From positions 1 to 37,326 of the forward strand of contig DATLEZ010000121.1 in assembly GCA_035525055.1 (NCBI GenBank): a stretch of DNA of 37,326 bases. Direction: 5' to 3'. The notes below the pieces were generated by a model. It did not search any database and was not told the origin of the DNA. It saw only the letters and a program-made list of their open reading frames with translations. The DNA is from DATEEG01 sp035525055 (GTDB lineage: Bacteria; Actinomycetota; Acidimicrobiia; Spongiisociales; ZC4RG35). Within the stretch, counting starts at the first letter, position 1. The number at the start of each line of letters is the position of its first letter. Of this stretch, positions 15,173 through 23,714 are shown piece after piece. Both the position numbers and the translations under genes were made by a program.

Positions 15173-16360
15173 TCAGGCGATCGTTCCTGGTTCGGGCGGG
15201 GTCTCGGGCGTTGCCTTGTACCAGCTGAACATGTAGTCGGGATTGTCTAGAGGGCGAACGAAGTCCGCCAGTCGCAATGGTCTGAAGGTGTCGCACATCA
15301 CAGCCAACTCCTGGGTGGCAACCGCCCCCAAAGCCTTTTCGGCCAGGCCCGGCTGCGGCCCGTGAGGTATGCCGTAGGGATGAAGGGTGATCGAGCCGAC
15401 CTCTATCCCCTTGCGGCTTTCGAAGTTCCCCGATACGTAGTAGATCATCTCGTCCGACTGCAGGTTCGAGTGGTTGTAGGGAATCGGAACTGCCTGCGGA
15501 TCCCACTCCAGCTTGCGCGGGCAGAACGAGCAGATCACAAAGCCCGGTCCCTCAAACGTCTGATGGGCTGGCGGTGGTTGATGGAGCCTTCCTGACTTGG
15601 GCTCGAAGTCAGCGATATTGAACGTCCACGGATAGACGAAGCCGTCCCAGCCGACCACGTTGAACGGGTGATAGTCGAGAACGTATGTCTGATGACCACC
15701 CCGAACCCGAACCGTCACCCGATACTCGCCGGGATCGTCGTGTGTCTTCAACTCGACGGGCCCGTGCATGTCCCGGTGGTAGTAGGGAGCGTGTTCAAGC
15801 AAGTTGCCGTATTCGTTGCGGTAGCGCCTGGGTGTTTCAATCTGACCCGGGCTGGTGAAAACCAAAAGGCGATGCTCCCCGTCACCGACCAGACGGTAGG
15901 TGCAGCCCCTCGGGATAACGATGTAGTCACCCTGGCGATACGGCAAGTCACCAAAGATCGACTCGACGATTCCCGAACCTTCGTGGACGAACACGACTTC
16001 GTCGCCTTCACCGTTTCGGTAGTAACCGTCTCCGAGTTCGGTTGGACGGCAAAACCAGATCTCGACGTCGTCGTTCCACATGAGGAGCCGACGCCCGCTC
16101 ACCAAACTCCCCTCAGCCTTCAGATCGGCAGTGCCGAGGAGATGGTGCTGATGTTGATCGGGCACCCACTCCCGCTTCTCGATGGGAACGAAGCCACCCA
16201 GGGACATCACCCGACACGGGGTTTGGAGGTGATAGAGGATGGAGTAGTTGCCTGAGAACCCCTCCATCCCCATCACCTGTTCCGTCAGTAGCCGCCCGTC
16301 CCTCCACAGCTGAGTGTGACGCTTGGCTGGGACCTCTCCGAGGCGCATGTACACAGGCAT
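15173..16360 (-). CDS. hmgA: homogentisate 1,2-dioxygenase-type enzyme
   Basis: This 395-residue cupin enzyme would open the ring of homogentisate to maleylacetoacetate in tyrosine/phenylalanine degradation, using Fe(II) and oxygen. C-terminal metal-site segments are recognisable: IPYNHSNLQSDEMIYYVSG (His297 and Glu304) and LHPYGIPHGPQPG (His327/His333), followed by TQELAVMCDTFRPLRL, a hallmark of the family. The N-terminal part, with QHQHHLLGTADL and a cupin core (GDEVVFVHEGSG, GDYIVIPRG), also fits. It is shorter than the eukaryotic form (~440) and matches the bacterial ~390-residue branch, in which Asp precedes the Glu. No maiA or fahA homologue is adjacent, so the pathway is scattered or the substrate differs. 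The ATG start has no strong ribosome site. Confidence 0.85.
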   Translation of the reverse strand: MPVYMRLGEVPAKRHTQLWRDGRLLTEQVMGMEGFSGNYSILYHLQTPCRVMSLGGFVPIEKREWVPDQHQHHLLGTADLKAEGSLVSGRRLLMWNDDVEIWFCRPTELGDGYYRNGEGDEVVFVHEGSGIVESIFGDLPYRQGDYIVIPRGCTYRLVGDGEHRLLVFTSPGQIETPRRYRNEYGNLLEHAPYYHRDMHGPVELKTHDDPGEYRVTVRVRGGHQTYVLDYHPFNVVGWDGFVYPWTFNIADFEPKSGRLHQPPPAHQTFEGPGFVICSFCPRKLEWDPQAVPIPYNHSNLQSDEMIYYVSGNFESRKGIEVGSITLHPYGIPHGPQPGLAEKALGAVATQELAVMCDTFRPLRLADFVRPLDNPDYMFSWYKATPETPPEPGTIA

Positions 16361-16583
16361 GGCATCACGGTAAACGCCCGCGGCTCAGTTTGACTGAATC
16401 CACAGGTTCGCTTCAGCCACAAGACTGTTACGAGCAGCCACGGTTATCAATCCCGGCGTTAAGGCCCGGACCTGAAGGATCCAAACCCGCATGAGGAGCC
16501 TGGCGAGTACCGGACGGCCCTGATCGACCGCGGACTGAATCCCGCCCAGCTGGATCAGGAGCAGCTATTCCACAGCACTGCTC

Positions 16584-16973
16584 TTAATACAGGAATTGGA
16601 CGAGCGTCGCTCCATTGACGAGGGCGATGCCATCGGGTGATCCGTTCTGGATCCCGTTGGACGGGTACGACACCACATCCGTCCCGTAGCCACCACCCTG
16701 ATCATCGAGGACGCCCGACAGCGCGTCGGTGTCGTACACGGCGCCGCCGTTCCCGTTGTAGAGAACGATGCTCCAGCCGCTGAGATCGGTCCCGGCCGGG
16801 CCGACGATCTCGATGGCTTCACCGGCGTCGGTGCCGGTGTTGTCGTAGTGAATCTCGTTAATGAAAACTGCCGAGGTGGCTTCGAAGGCTGCGACCGGTG
16901 CCGCCAGAGGTATCAGCATGGCAGTCAGGGCCGTGGCCAGGGTGGTGGCGAGCGAGCGCCTTGGGATCCTCAC
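16584..16973 (-). pseudogene. truncated secreted lamin-tail-domain protein
   Basis: The 129-residue product starts with a GTG six bases after AAAGGGGAG, followed by a normal signal peptide (LATTLATALTAMLIPLAAPVAAF). A lamin-tail-like beta-sandwich then begins at VFINEIHYDNTGTDAGEAIE and continues through LSGWSIVLYNGNGG, LDDQGGGYGTDVVSYPSNG and SPDGIALV. Complete relatives continue after VQFL with a Ser-Tyr-Glu-Gly strand and usually further domains. Here VQFLY is followed directly by a TAA, and the next ~200 bases do not resume the domain in any frame I could follow. It is therefore probably a 3'-truncated remnant, although the single small domain might still be exported. The stretch 16361-16583 between it and hmgA holds nothing else I recognise. 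Confidence 0.65.
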
Positions 16974-17069
16974 GAATAACTCCCCTTTGTCGATCGGACC
17001 TGGCCACCCATACCCAGAGCAGGTGAACTGGAGGCAATTCATCGGCCAACAAATTCGCGCTATTTGCTC

Positions 17070-17750
17070 CTACAAGTGCTTGGCCGCCTCGCGGCGGCTG
17101 AGACCTGACAGTTTGTCCCCGTGCTCGACGAGAAATCGCTTTACCTCGTCGGGCCGGGTCCGGGCGTACTCCCGCAAGGCCCAGCCGATGGCCTTGCGTA
17201 TGAAGAATTCCTTCTCATCGGACCTGCTCAGGCAGAAGTCGAACAGCATCGCCTGGTCGGTCTGCCCTTTGTGCCGGTTCTGACAAAGGATCGCCGTGCG
17301 CCGCAACCACATGTTTGGACCGTCGACCCACGACTCGAGGACCGGCCGCATCACGAGTCGATCTTCGAGGACGACCTTGCCGACGATCGGCGAAGCCAAC
17401 TCGTCGACGAAATCCCACCAAGCCCCTTCCACGATCATCCGCTCGAACAAGTCGACCTGTGGGAACACCACATGCTTGCGAAAGGTCCACGCGTACCCGA
17501 TCGCCAGGTACTTCTCCTCTCGATGCGGCAGCCCCCACAGCGAGAGGACCTTATGGCGGTAGTCCTCGGCGTCGATCGGTGGAAACTTCACCTTGACCGC
17601 TCGGGCGATAGGAAGCCGGCCGGGCTTGGGCACGCCATAGAACGGCATCTCGGTCTTCATGTAGGCAGCCATCGGCATCGCTTTGGCTGGATCGGCCAGC
17701 TTGGACAATTCGGCCTGAACGAAGCTGACCATGAGGTCGGAGTCGGACAC
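17070..17750 (-). CDS. DNA alkylation repair protein (AlkD-like HEAT-repeat glycosylase)
   Basis: This protein of about 226 residues matches the AlkC/AlkD DNA alkylation repair family, which is built of HEAT-like helical repeats and removes N3- or N7-alkylated purines. Visible family features are AAYMKTEMPFYGVPKPGR near the N-terminus, LAIGYAWTFRKH, a Trp-rich GAWWDFVDELAS segment with the catalytic-region Asp, WLRRTAIL and the late FIRKAIGWALREYARTRPDEV. The start is uncertain: the GTG at 17750, ten bases after the dedA stop, is preferred over the ATG at 17732 because a GGTTAGG lies before it; longer versions overlap dedA. It follows dedA on the same strand and may be co-transcribed. Confidence 0.87.
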   Translation of the reverse strand: MSDSDLMVSFVQAELSKLADPAKAMPMAAYMKTEMPFYGVPKPGRLPIARAVKVKFPPIDAEDYRHKVLSLWGLPHREEKYLAIGYAWTFRKHVVFPQVDLFERMIVEGAWWDFVDELASPIVGKVVLEDRLVMRPVLESWVDGPNMWLRRTAILCQNRHKGQTDQAMLFDFCLSRSDEKEFFIRKAIGWALREYARTRPDEVKRFLVEHGDKLSGLSRREAAKHL

Positions 17751-17760
17751 GGTTCGCAAC

Positions 17761-18402
17761 CTAACCGACGTTGACCGACTCGCTCGACTCGCTGCGATCG
17801 AATCGCGCACCGTGCCGACGGCTCAGCATCCATCGGATGAGCTCAGCGAGAGCGACCAGGACAAGTGCCGAGCCGAAGGCGAACAGAAATGCCTGGGTGT
17901 GGTCCTCCTGGAAGCGACGACCAAACACAAAGCCGAGAAGGGCCGCGTATGTAGCCCAGACGATGCCGGCCAGCACGACGAATCCCGTGAATCGAGAGAG
18001 TCTTAATCGAGTGACGCCACTGGCGAACGTGACGGCGGTTCGGCCACCGGGAATGAACCGGGCAGTGACGATGAACAGGCCGGCTCGATTCTGGAGGACC
18101 TTCTGCGCCCACCCGAACCTTCGCAGCGACCGATCGGGCGAGCGCCGCCTCAGGAAGTCACCGGTTCGCTGCCCCAACTGGTAGGCGATGCTGTCACCGG
18201 CGATGGCCCCGAGGGCCGCCGCCAGGATGACCGACCAGACGCTGATCTGTCCGAAGCCGGCCGCCACTCCGCCCACAATGACGGCGGTTTCACTCGGCAC
18301 CAACGGAAACACCGCGTCAGCCAGGGCGATGAGGAAAACCAGAGGAAGGAACCAGGGCGATGCCGTCAGGCTCTCGAGCAGGCCTATGAAGTCAGCGAGC
18401 AC
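17761..18402 (-). CDS. DedA family membrane protein
   Basis: This 213-residue inner-membrane protein belongs to the DedA family (VTT/SNARE-associated fold), linked to lipid-carrier flipping and membrane-potential maintenance. An early ADAVFPLVPSE has the conserved acidic residues of the first re-entrant segment, GDSIAYQLGQRTG follows, and the hallmark FIVTARFIPGGRTAVTFASG is in the second half. At least four hydrophobic stretches are visible, and the C-terminus is polar (RRHGARFDRSESSE). Length is typical. The GTG start at 18402 has no clear ribosome site. It is upstream of, and ten bases from, the AlkD-like gene. Confidence 0.87.
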   Translation of the reverse strand: MLADFIGLLESLTASPWFLPLVFLIALADAVFPLVPSETAVIVGGVAAGFGQISVWSVILAAALGAIAGDSIAYQLGQRTGDFLRRRSPDRSLRRFGWAQKVLQNRAGLFIVTARFIPGGRTAVTFASGVTRLRLSRFTGFVVLAGIVWATYAALLGFVFGRRFQEDHTQAFLFAFGSALVLVALAELIRWMLSRRHGARFDRSESSESVNVG

Positions 18403-18556
18403 TGCGAATCGATTCAGTTGGCAATCGGCGTAGTAATCGGCGGGGTCTGGGCCTCATCGTTCACACACTATGTGATGGCAGTGACATCCGGTATGGGTGA
18501 TGTCCCTATATGTCATCAGGATCAGAAACGGTCGATCACGAATCTCAATGCAAATA

Positions 18557-18573
18557 CCGGCGGAATGCGCCGG
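18557..18573 (-). terminator. small hairpin downstream of the ABC-F gene
   Basis: CCGGCG (18557-18562) and CGCCGG (18568-18573) pair around a five-base loop. On the minus strand they are followed by TATTTGCATT, so this may end the ABC-F transcript 27 bases after its stop. The stem is short and the call is weak. Nothing else is seen between 18403 and 18599. Confidence 0.35.
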
Positions 18574-18599
18574 ACATAGCATTAGGTTCGCGGTTCTTC

Positions 18600-20198
18600 T
18601 CAGGCGAGGGCGACCAGGTCGAGGAGGGATTCGTCAAAATAGAGGGTGCGGCCCTCAGGCATCATCAAGGCGCGGTCGGGTCCGAGGGCTGCCACGAAGT
18701 CAGTGTCGTGGCTGACCAGGATGATCGTCCCCTGGTATTGCTCCAGCGCTTGCAGCAACGAAGCCTTGGCCTGGGGATCAAGGTTGTTGGTGGGCTCGTC
18801 GAGTAGCAACACGTTGGGCCCACCCAGCACGACCATGGCCAAGGCGAGTTTGGTTTTCTCACCGCCCGAGAGCGTGACCGCATCCTGATCGATCTTGTCC
18901 GCCAGCAGGAAGTGACCGAGCATCGTTCGGAGCATCTGATCCGGTTGGTCGGAGACCTGGCGCAGATGGTCGAGAACCGTGACTCCGGGATGGATCTGCT
19001 CGTGTTCCTGGGCGTAGTAGCCGAGGGTGGCGTTGTGGCCCAAGCTGACCTCGCCGAGGTCGGCGGTCTCCACACCAGCGAGGATTCTCAACAGAGTGGT
19101 CTTGCCGGCTCCGTTGAGGCCCAGGATCAGAAGCTTTTCCCCGCGGTCCACATCTACATCGACGTCGACGAACACCAGGTTGTCACCAAAGGACTTGGCC
19201 AGACCGTCACCGGTCAACGGCGTGACTCCCGACGGTTTCGGCTGCGGAAACCGAACTGCCACAGACTTGCCGCGTTTGTGCACTTCGACCAGGTCGCGCT
19301 TCATCCGATCTACCCGGGTCTCCATTGCCCGGGCCACCTTGGCCATCTTCTCTGTCGTGCCCTTGAACCTGCGGATGTTGAATTCGAGGCGCTCGATCGC
19401 TTCGTCCTGATGTCGACGTTCTCGTTCGCGCTGCTCGCGACGCCGGGCCCGCTCGACCAGAAAGCCGGAATAGTTTCCCCGATATGACTCCAGCTTGCCG
19501 CCGTCCAGCTCCAGGACCGTGGTGATGGCGGCGTCGAGCAACGGCAGATCGTGGCTGATGAGAAGTATTCCGCCGCGGTATCCAGACAGGTAGTCGACAA
19601 GCCAGGCTTTGGCATCGAGGTCGAGATGGTTCGTGGGTTCGTCGAGGAGAAGCGTCTCAGTTTCGGCGAAGAGGATCCGGGCGAGTTCAACCCGGCGGCG
19701 TTGACCGCCTGACATCGTCGCCACCGACTGCTCGAGTTCGGGGGTTCCGATCCCCAGGTTGGCGGCCACCTTCTTGGCTTCGGCTTCGGCGATGTAGCCG
19801 CCCTTGGTCTCGAACTCGTCCTGGAGGCGTGCATGCCTCTTGATCGCATCGTCCCGCGCCGACCCGTCGAGCCTCTCCATCTTGTGCCGGGTGTCCTCGA
19901 TCTTGCGAAGCATGGCACCGATCTGGCGGGCTGCCAGGATCCGCTCGAGGGCGGTCATGTCAGGCCGTTCCAGGTCGGGTAATACGGCTTCTTGGGAGAA
20001 GTAACCGAGATTGCCGCTGCGCAGGACCGTGCCGGCGGCGGGCGTTGAATATCCCACCAGGGTCCGAACAAGGGTGGTCTTGCCCGCCCCGTTTCGTCCA
20101 ACCAACCCGATCTTGTCGCCGGGTTGCACGCTGAAAGACGCCCCCTCGAGGAGGAGGCGGGTACCGAGCTCGATCCGAAGGTCTCTGACTACGAGCAC
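18600..20198 (-). CDS. ABC-F family ATPase (ribosome-associated, non-transporter)
   Basis: A 532-residue soluble protein with two ABC ATPase domains and no membrane segments. Domain 1 has Walker A GRNGAGKTT (residues 34-42), signature MSGGQRRRVELARIL and Walker B LLLDEPTNHLDLDA. A charged interdomain linker rich in Arg/Glu (RARRREQRERERRHQDEAIE) follows. Domain 2 has Walker A GLNGAGKTTLLRILAG, signature LSGGEKTKLALAM and Walker B LLLDEPTNNLDPQA. This is the ABC-F pattern of translation factors (EttA, Uup) and antibiotic-resistance proteins that enter the ribosomal E site. The exact subgroup is not clear by eye, and resistance should not be assumed. The GTG start lies well apart from upstream genes, so the gene is probably transcribed alone. 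Confidence 0.92.
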   Translation of the reverse strand: MLVVRDLRIELGTRLLLEGASFSVQPGDKIGLVGRNGAGKTTLVRTLVGYSTPAAGTVLRSGNLGYFSQEAVLPDLERPDMTALERILAARQIGAMLRKIEDTRHKMERLDGSARDDAIKRHARLQDEFETKGGYIAEAEAKKVAANLGIGTPELEQSVATMSGGQRRRVELARILFAETETLLLDEPTNHLDLDAKAWLVDYLSGYRGGILLISHDLPLLDAAITTVLELDGGKLESYRGNYSGFLVERARRREQRERERRHQDEAIERLEFNIRRFKGTTEKMAKVARAMETRVDRMKRDLVEVHKRGKSVAVRFPQPKPSGVTPLTGDGLAKSFGDNLVFVDVDVDVDRGEKLLILGLNGAGKTTLLRILAGVETADLGEVSLGHNATLGYYAQEHEQIHPGVTVLDHLRQVSDQPDQMLRTMLGHFLLADKIDQDAVTLSGGEKTKLALAMVVLGGPNVLLLDEPTNNLDPQAKASLLQALEQYQGTIILVSHDTDFVAALGPDRALMMPEGRTLYFDESLLDLVALA

Positions 20199-20502
20199 GG
20201 CTCAAGAGCGCGAACAGCAGGGGTGGGCGGAATCACCGGACAACTCTACGGGATCGTTGGTTTTCTCAGGATTGATTAGCCCCGGCTGGCGCTCCACTCC
20301 CGGATCAGACGAAACCTGGCGCCACACTCCCGGTTTCCGGGACTCCCACACTGAATTACGTATTTAGCGGGAGCCACCCGCCAAATTACGAGGGGCCAAT
20401 GGCAGGCGAAGCCCTTCCTTCGCTGATTCTTGGCTGCTCCAACATCCAGAGACGAAGCCCACTGACCTGCGATCGCTGGTTGGTCCATCTGATCCTGATT
20501 GA
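20199..20502 (+). repeat. interspersed repeat copy B in a gene-free stretch
   Basis: This gap between the ABC-F start and the methyltransferase stop holds the second plus-strand copy of the ~150-base element (20286-20437), very similar to the copy at 4336-4485. Similarity with that copy extends beyond the core to about 20470. A 16-base word, GATTGATTAGCCC(C/T)GG, stands immediately before the element (20270-20285) and again at 20497-20512, with one mismatch; the right copy runs into the methyltransferase stop codon. No gene is supported here. Any promoter of the ABC-F gene must lie in the left part. Confidence 0.75.
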
Positions 20503-21357
20503 TTAGCCCTGGGAGCCAAGTGCCGTGCCCCACCAGATGGTGACCAGTTCCCGGCGCTCGGTGCCGACCTGATAGCCGACAGGGCCACTGACTATGTCGG
20601 ATTCCAACAACGCCCTGAGTTCGGCCCACCTATCGGGGCCGATCAACAGCCGCTTGGCGTAGAACTCAAGGATCTCGTCAACAGACTCGAACCAGAGGTG
20701 GGTAGGCCGCTGCCAATGCTCGACAGTCGGGTCGATTCCGATCACCTCATTGACTATCGCCACCAGGTCTTCCCAACCTGGTCCGACCGGCCGCTCGAGC
20801 GCGTGCAGGGCTTGGTAGTAAGGCCCCAGGTGGACCCAGGGATGGCGATCGGTCATCTCGATCACGACCCCAGCCGCGGCGCGCTCGTTCATGGCCGCCA
20901 CGAACGGTCCGACGTCAGCCACGTCGAAAACAACGTGGGCGCACATTGCCACGCGGTGGATCCCGACCAGGTCCGTTGATTCTGGCCAGCGGCCCTCGAC
21001 CACTGTGACGGGCAGACCGAGACTGGCCTCAACCAAACCGGACAGCATCGTCTCACTCGGTTCGACGGCCGTGACCGGATGACCTGCCTGCGCCAGCGGA
21101 AGCGAGGCGCGTCCGGTGCCTGACCCGATGTCGAGAACCGACCCCCCGGGCCCGGCCAGCCGGGCGATCACATCGAGCGTCGGGGTTTGTCGATCAGAAG
21201 CAAGAGCCGCCACCGCCCGCCGTCGCCACATCGACGCGGGCCACCCGTACGGTGATTGCGGAGCAGCATCGAGAAGACTCTGAGGTATTGCCCAGGCGCT
21301 CAACTCCCGCCGCCAGAGCCCGGCTGCGGGACCCTCAACTCCAGGGCGATCGGTCAC
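20503..21357 (-). CDS. class I SAM-dependent methyltransferase
   Basis: This 284-residue protein has the seven-strand methyltransferase fold. Motif I is VLDIGSGTGRASLPLA (from residue 74), followed by the acidic end of strand 2 (VTAVEPSETML) and the post-I region HVVFDVADVGPFVAAMNERA. The substrate is unknown. The N-terminal ~60 residues (SAWAIPQSLLDAAPQSPYGWP) resemble those of methyltransferases acting on small molecules in Actinomycetota, without identifying the target. The GTG start overlaps the stop of the Mca-like gene by four bases (GTGA), so the two are coupled; a link to thiol-conjugate or small-molecule detoxification is possible but speculative. Its last codons overlap the right-hand direct repeat near element B. 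Confidence 0.85.
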   Translation of the reverse strand: MTDRPGVEGPAAGLWRRELSAWAIPQSLLDAAPQSPYGWPASMWRRRAVAALASDRQTPTLDVIARLAGPGGSVLDIGSGTGRASLPLAQAGHPVTAVEPSETMLSGLVEASLGLPVTVVEGRWPESTDLVGIHRVAMCAHVVFDVADVGPFVAAMNERAAAGVVIEMTDRHPWVHLGPYYQALHALERPVGPGWEDLVAIVNEVIGIDPTVEHWQRPTHLWFESVDEILEFYAKRLLIGPDRWAELRALLESDIVSGPVGYQVGTERRELVTIWWGTALGSQG

Positions 21358-22202
21358 CGAAGGCCGGTGAACAGATCGTTCTCGGGCAGTGGACTGTTCA
21401 CGCTCGAGAACACACGCACGAAGGTCTCAGTGCCGTAGACCTCGAATCGCTCCTCTTCCGGTACCTTGAAAAGCAGCCAGTCGTCAGGAATCTGGGTCCG
21501 GTGTGCCTGAAGAGCCTCGGTCTTCAGACTCACGAACTCGGAAACGTCGATCGTCGCCGAGATCTCCTCGTCGGGAAAGCCCCGTTGAGAGCGCCAGCGG
21601 AATTCGTCATCCGCAGGGTCGTCCCCTTCCTCGGCCCAGTACTTCATGAGCGTGCGAGTCCGCTCCCTGCCCCAGGTCGCCCAGTACAACTTGGCCGGGG
21701 CCCAATACTCTTGATCCTCCTCGAGTGGGAACCAGCCGAGGTCACGGGAACCGAAGAACGCAGCGATTCCGACCCTGTGGACGTTGATGTGATCGGGATG
21801 GCCATAACCACCAAACGGGTCGTAGACGGTCATCACCTCGGGTTGGTATCTGCGGATGAGGCCGACCAGGCGCTTGGTCGCTTCGGTGAAATCGGCCCGC
21901 CAAAAAGCTTGCGGGTGATCATTGGCCTCGGTCCCCATCATCCCCGAGTCTCGGTAGCCAAGAAACTCGTGATGCTTGACACCAAGTATCGCCAGCGCCG
22001 CGGCGATCTCCTGAGCTCGCATCTCGGCCAGTTGAGGCTTGCGAGAGTCAGGATCCTCGTAGTTGTGGATCTCGCCTTCGGCTCCGTCGGTCGCAGTTAC
22101 AACGACGACTTGTTCACCCATACGTGAATAGCGGGCGAGCACCCCGCCGGTGCTGATGACCTCATCGTCAGGATGGGCGTGGAACGCAAGCAGGCCCGGC
22201 AT
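21354..22202 (-). CDS. mca: PIG-L family deacetylase, mycothiol conjugate amidase-like
   Basis: This 282-residue zinc hydrolase belongs to the PIG-L/LmbE family. AFHAHPDDEVISTGG gives zinc ligands His10 and Asp13, and YGHPDHINVHR (His135-His138) adds the third ligand and a catalytic His. The length, the TATDGAEGEIHNYED stretch and the C-terminal half resemble Mca, which cleaves mycothiol S-conjugates to release mercapturic acids, more than MshB, which deacetylates the mycothiol precursor, but the two are hard to tell apart by eye. Either role implies that the host makes mycothiol, in keeping with Actinomycetota. The ATG start is clear. It overlaps the following methyltransferase gene. Confidence 0.82.
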   Translation of the reverse strand: MPGLLAFHAHPDDEVISTGGVLARYSRMGEQVVVVTATDGAEGEIHNYEDPDSRKPQLAEMRAQEIAAALAILGVKHHEFLGYRDSGMMGTEANDHPQAFWRADFTEATKRLVGLIRRYQPEVMTVYDPFGGYGHPDHINVHRVGIAAFFGSRDLGWFPLEEDQEYWAPAKLYWATWGRERTRTLMKYWAEEGDDPADDEFRWRSQRGFPDEEISATIDVSEFVSLKTEALQAHRTQIPDDWLLFKVPEEERFEVYGTETFVRVFSSVNSPLPENDLFTGLR

Positions 22203-22238
22203 GAACCAGGACGGTACTAGAGGTCCAGGAAGGCTCAG

Positions 22239-23142
22239 TCAGACGTTCGGCTCCGTGACATCGTCCTCGACGACCAGCAGATCCGCGGCCGCTGGGGGCT
22301 CGGCGCGCCGCATTGCGAGGTAGGCGGCTCCTCCGACAGTCAGGAGGACCCACCACAAATCCAGCCAGCCGCCTTCGACCGGGGCCGGCGCGGTGGCCAC
22401 GTCCCCTGCGTTCTCCGACGGGATATCGAGGGCTAGGACTGACGTCGTAGTAGGCCCCGTCGACTCGACTGTCGTTGTGGTGAGGCTGGTGGTGGGCGTC
22501 GTCGCCCAGGCTGGGGTGGCGTCCACCACGATCGCCCTTGGGTCCTCCAAGAGCGACGGATCGAGGAAGCGTGACCACCGACAACTGGGATAGATCTTTC
22601 GCTTCACCTGACCCGCAGTGATCTCCCAGTTCGGGCCTCGCAACCAGGCGTTGTCAGGCAATTGCGCCACCAGTGGCTCATCAACCGGCCAATAGTACGA
22701 GGGCGGCCAGGGCTCGACGCCGATCGCCAGGGAGGCGCCGATGAGGTCGCCCAAGTATCCCCCTGTTCGTTGGCCACCGTGATCATGTAGTTCCCCGGCT
22801 CGAGCCCTTCGGGGACCGTAAAGGTCAACGACACTCGATACTCCAGATACGCGCTGAGGCCGCTCCGCTCGACGGTGACCGGACCCAGCGATATCAACCG
22901 CGGTTCGACATTGCCGTATTCGGGCATCGGCGCCAGATTGAAGTGAGCCCACCAATCAGACCCCTCGACAGAAGGCCGATCGGCAGCCCAAACGTACCCG
23001 ACCAGGTCGACCTCTTCACCCGCCTCGACCTGTTGATCCGGGGTCTTCGTCCAGGTGCCGCCAGCGAAAGCAGCGGGACCATCACGATCGTGTGGACGAC
23101 TACTAACACCAGCACCGGTAGGACTCGTCGCAATGAGAACAT
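22239..23142 (-). pseudogene. secreted membrane-anchored protein gene broken by two frameshifts
   Basis: Three overlapping frames join into one sensible protein. Frame one gives a signal peptide, MFSLRRVLPVLVLVVVHT (start at 23142), ending near LLSLAA. Near 23067 the sensible frame changes to one reading TWTKTPDQQVEAGEEVDLVG through to NEQG. Near 22762, in a run of five C (five G on the coding strand), it changes again to GYLGDLIGASLAIGVEPWPP, a Thr-rich linker, one membrane helix (LWWVLLTVGGAAYLAM) and a short acidic tail. Each change is explained by one missing base, so restoring two bases rebuilds a ~300-residue single-pass exported protein. I do not recognise the extracellular domain. Real decay and sequence error are both possible; the second site is a homopolymer, the first is not. 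Confidence 0.7.
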
Positions 23143-23225
23143 CTCTCCCTCTTGCCGAACGAACCCTTAGACGAGCAACAAACCGGTTTTGTTCAATTGA
23201 TCCCCAGTTCAATTGATCCGGGGGC

Positions 23226-23714
23226 CTATGACTTCGCCAGGCCCTCGAGTTGTTCGGCGTGCTCTTCCAGGTGGCCGACGAGGAAGTTGTCGATGATTCT
23301 TTCCATGGGGAGGGGACCGAGGGTGGAATGAAGGCCGGCCGACTCCGCCCAACCCTGCGGGAGGGCCGCAAGAAAGAGACGCAGGTCGGCGAGATCGGCC
23401 TGAACCTCCTGCCACATCGTGTCGATGGCGACGCGCTTGCCTTGCTCGATGCCGGCCAAGCGGGTCGGATCGGAGCGCGTGCGTCCGAACGGCACTGGTT
23501 CGCCCCGATAGGCGTCGATCACGTCCCCGGCCTGTTCGACCCAGAACGGTATGAACTCGGTGACATGGCCCCAGACCTGTGCGGCCTCCCACTGCTCCCC
23601 CGTCGTCGGATCGGGGCCGGTCAAGCCTTCCGTTGGGGTGGCCAGGACCCGCAGGCGCGCCTCGACGGCGTCGATTCGGGCAAACCAGGCTTCGAGGTCA
23701 GCCATATGTGACAT
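23226..23714 (-). CDS. DinB-like four-helix protein
   Basis: This 162-residue protein resembles the DinB/YfiT superfamily of four-helix bundles, often metal-binding and, in Actinomycetota, sometimes mycothiol-dependent. The helical segments and well-spaced His residues fit: WGHVTEFIPFWVEQA early, and FLVGHLEEHAEQLEGL at the end. The HxxxH pair there is the usual late metal site. The function is unknown. The ATG at 23714 overlaps the end of the DUF2087 gene by 17 bases; a second ATG at 23705 would overlap by eight. Either way the two genes are coupled. Confidence 0.7.
   Translation of the reverse strand: MSHMADLEAWFARIDAVEARLRVLATPTEGLTGPDPTTGEQWEAAQVWGHVTEFIPFWVEQAGDVIDAYRGEPVPFGRTRSDPTRLAGIEQGKRVAIDTMWQEVQADLADLRLFLAALPQGWAESAGLHSTLGPLPMERIIDNFLVGHLEEHAEQLEGLAKS

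Noticed and set aside
22755..22770. Programmed frameshift in the secreted-protein gene
   Set aside because: A run of five G alone is not a known slippery site, no stimulating structure is evident and a second, non-homopolymer shift is also needed. Decay or sequence error is simpler.
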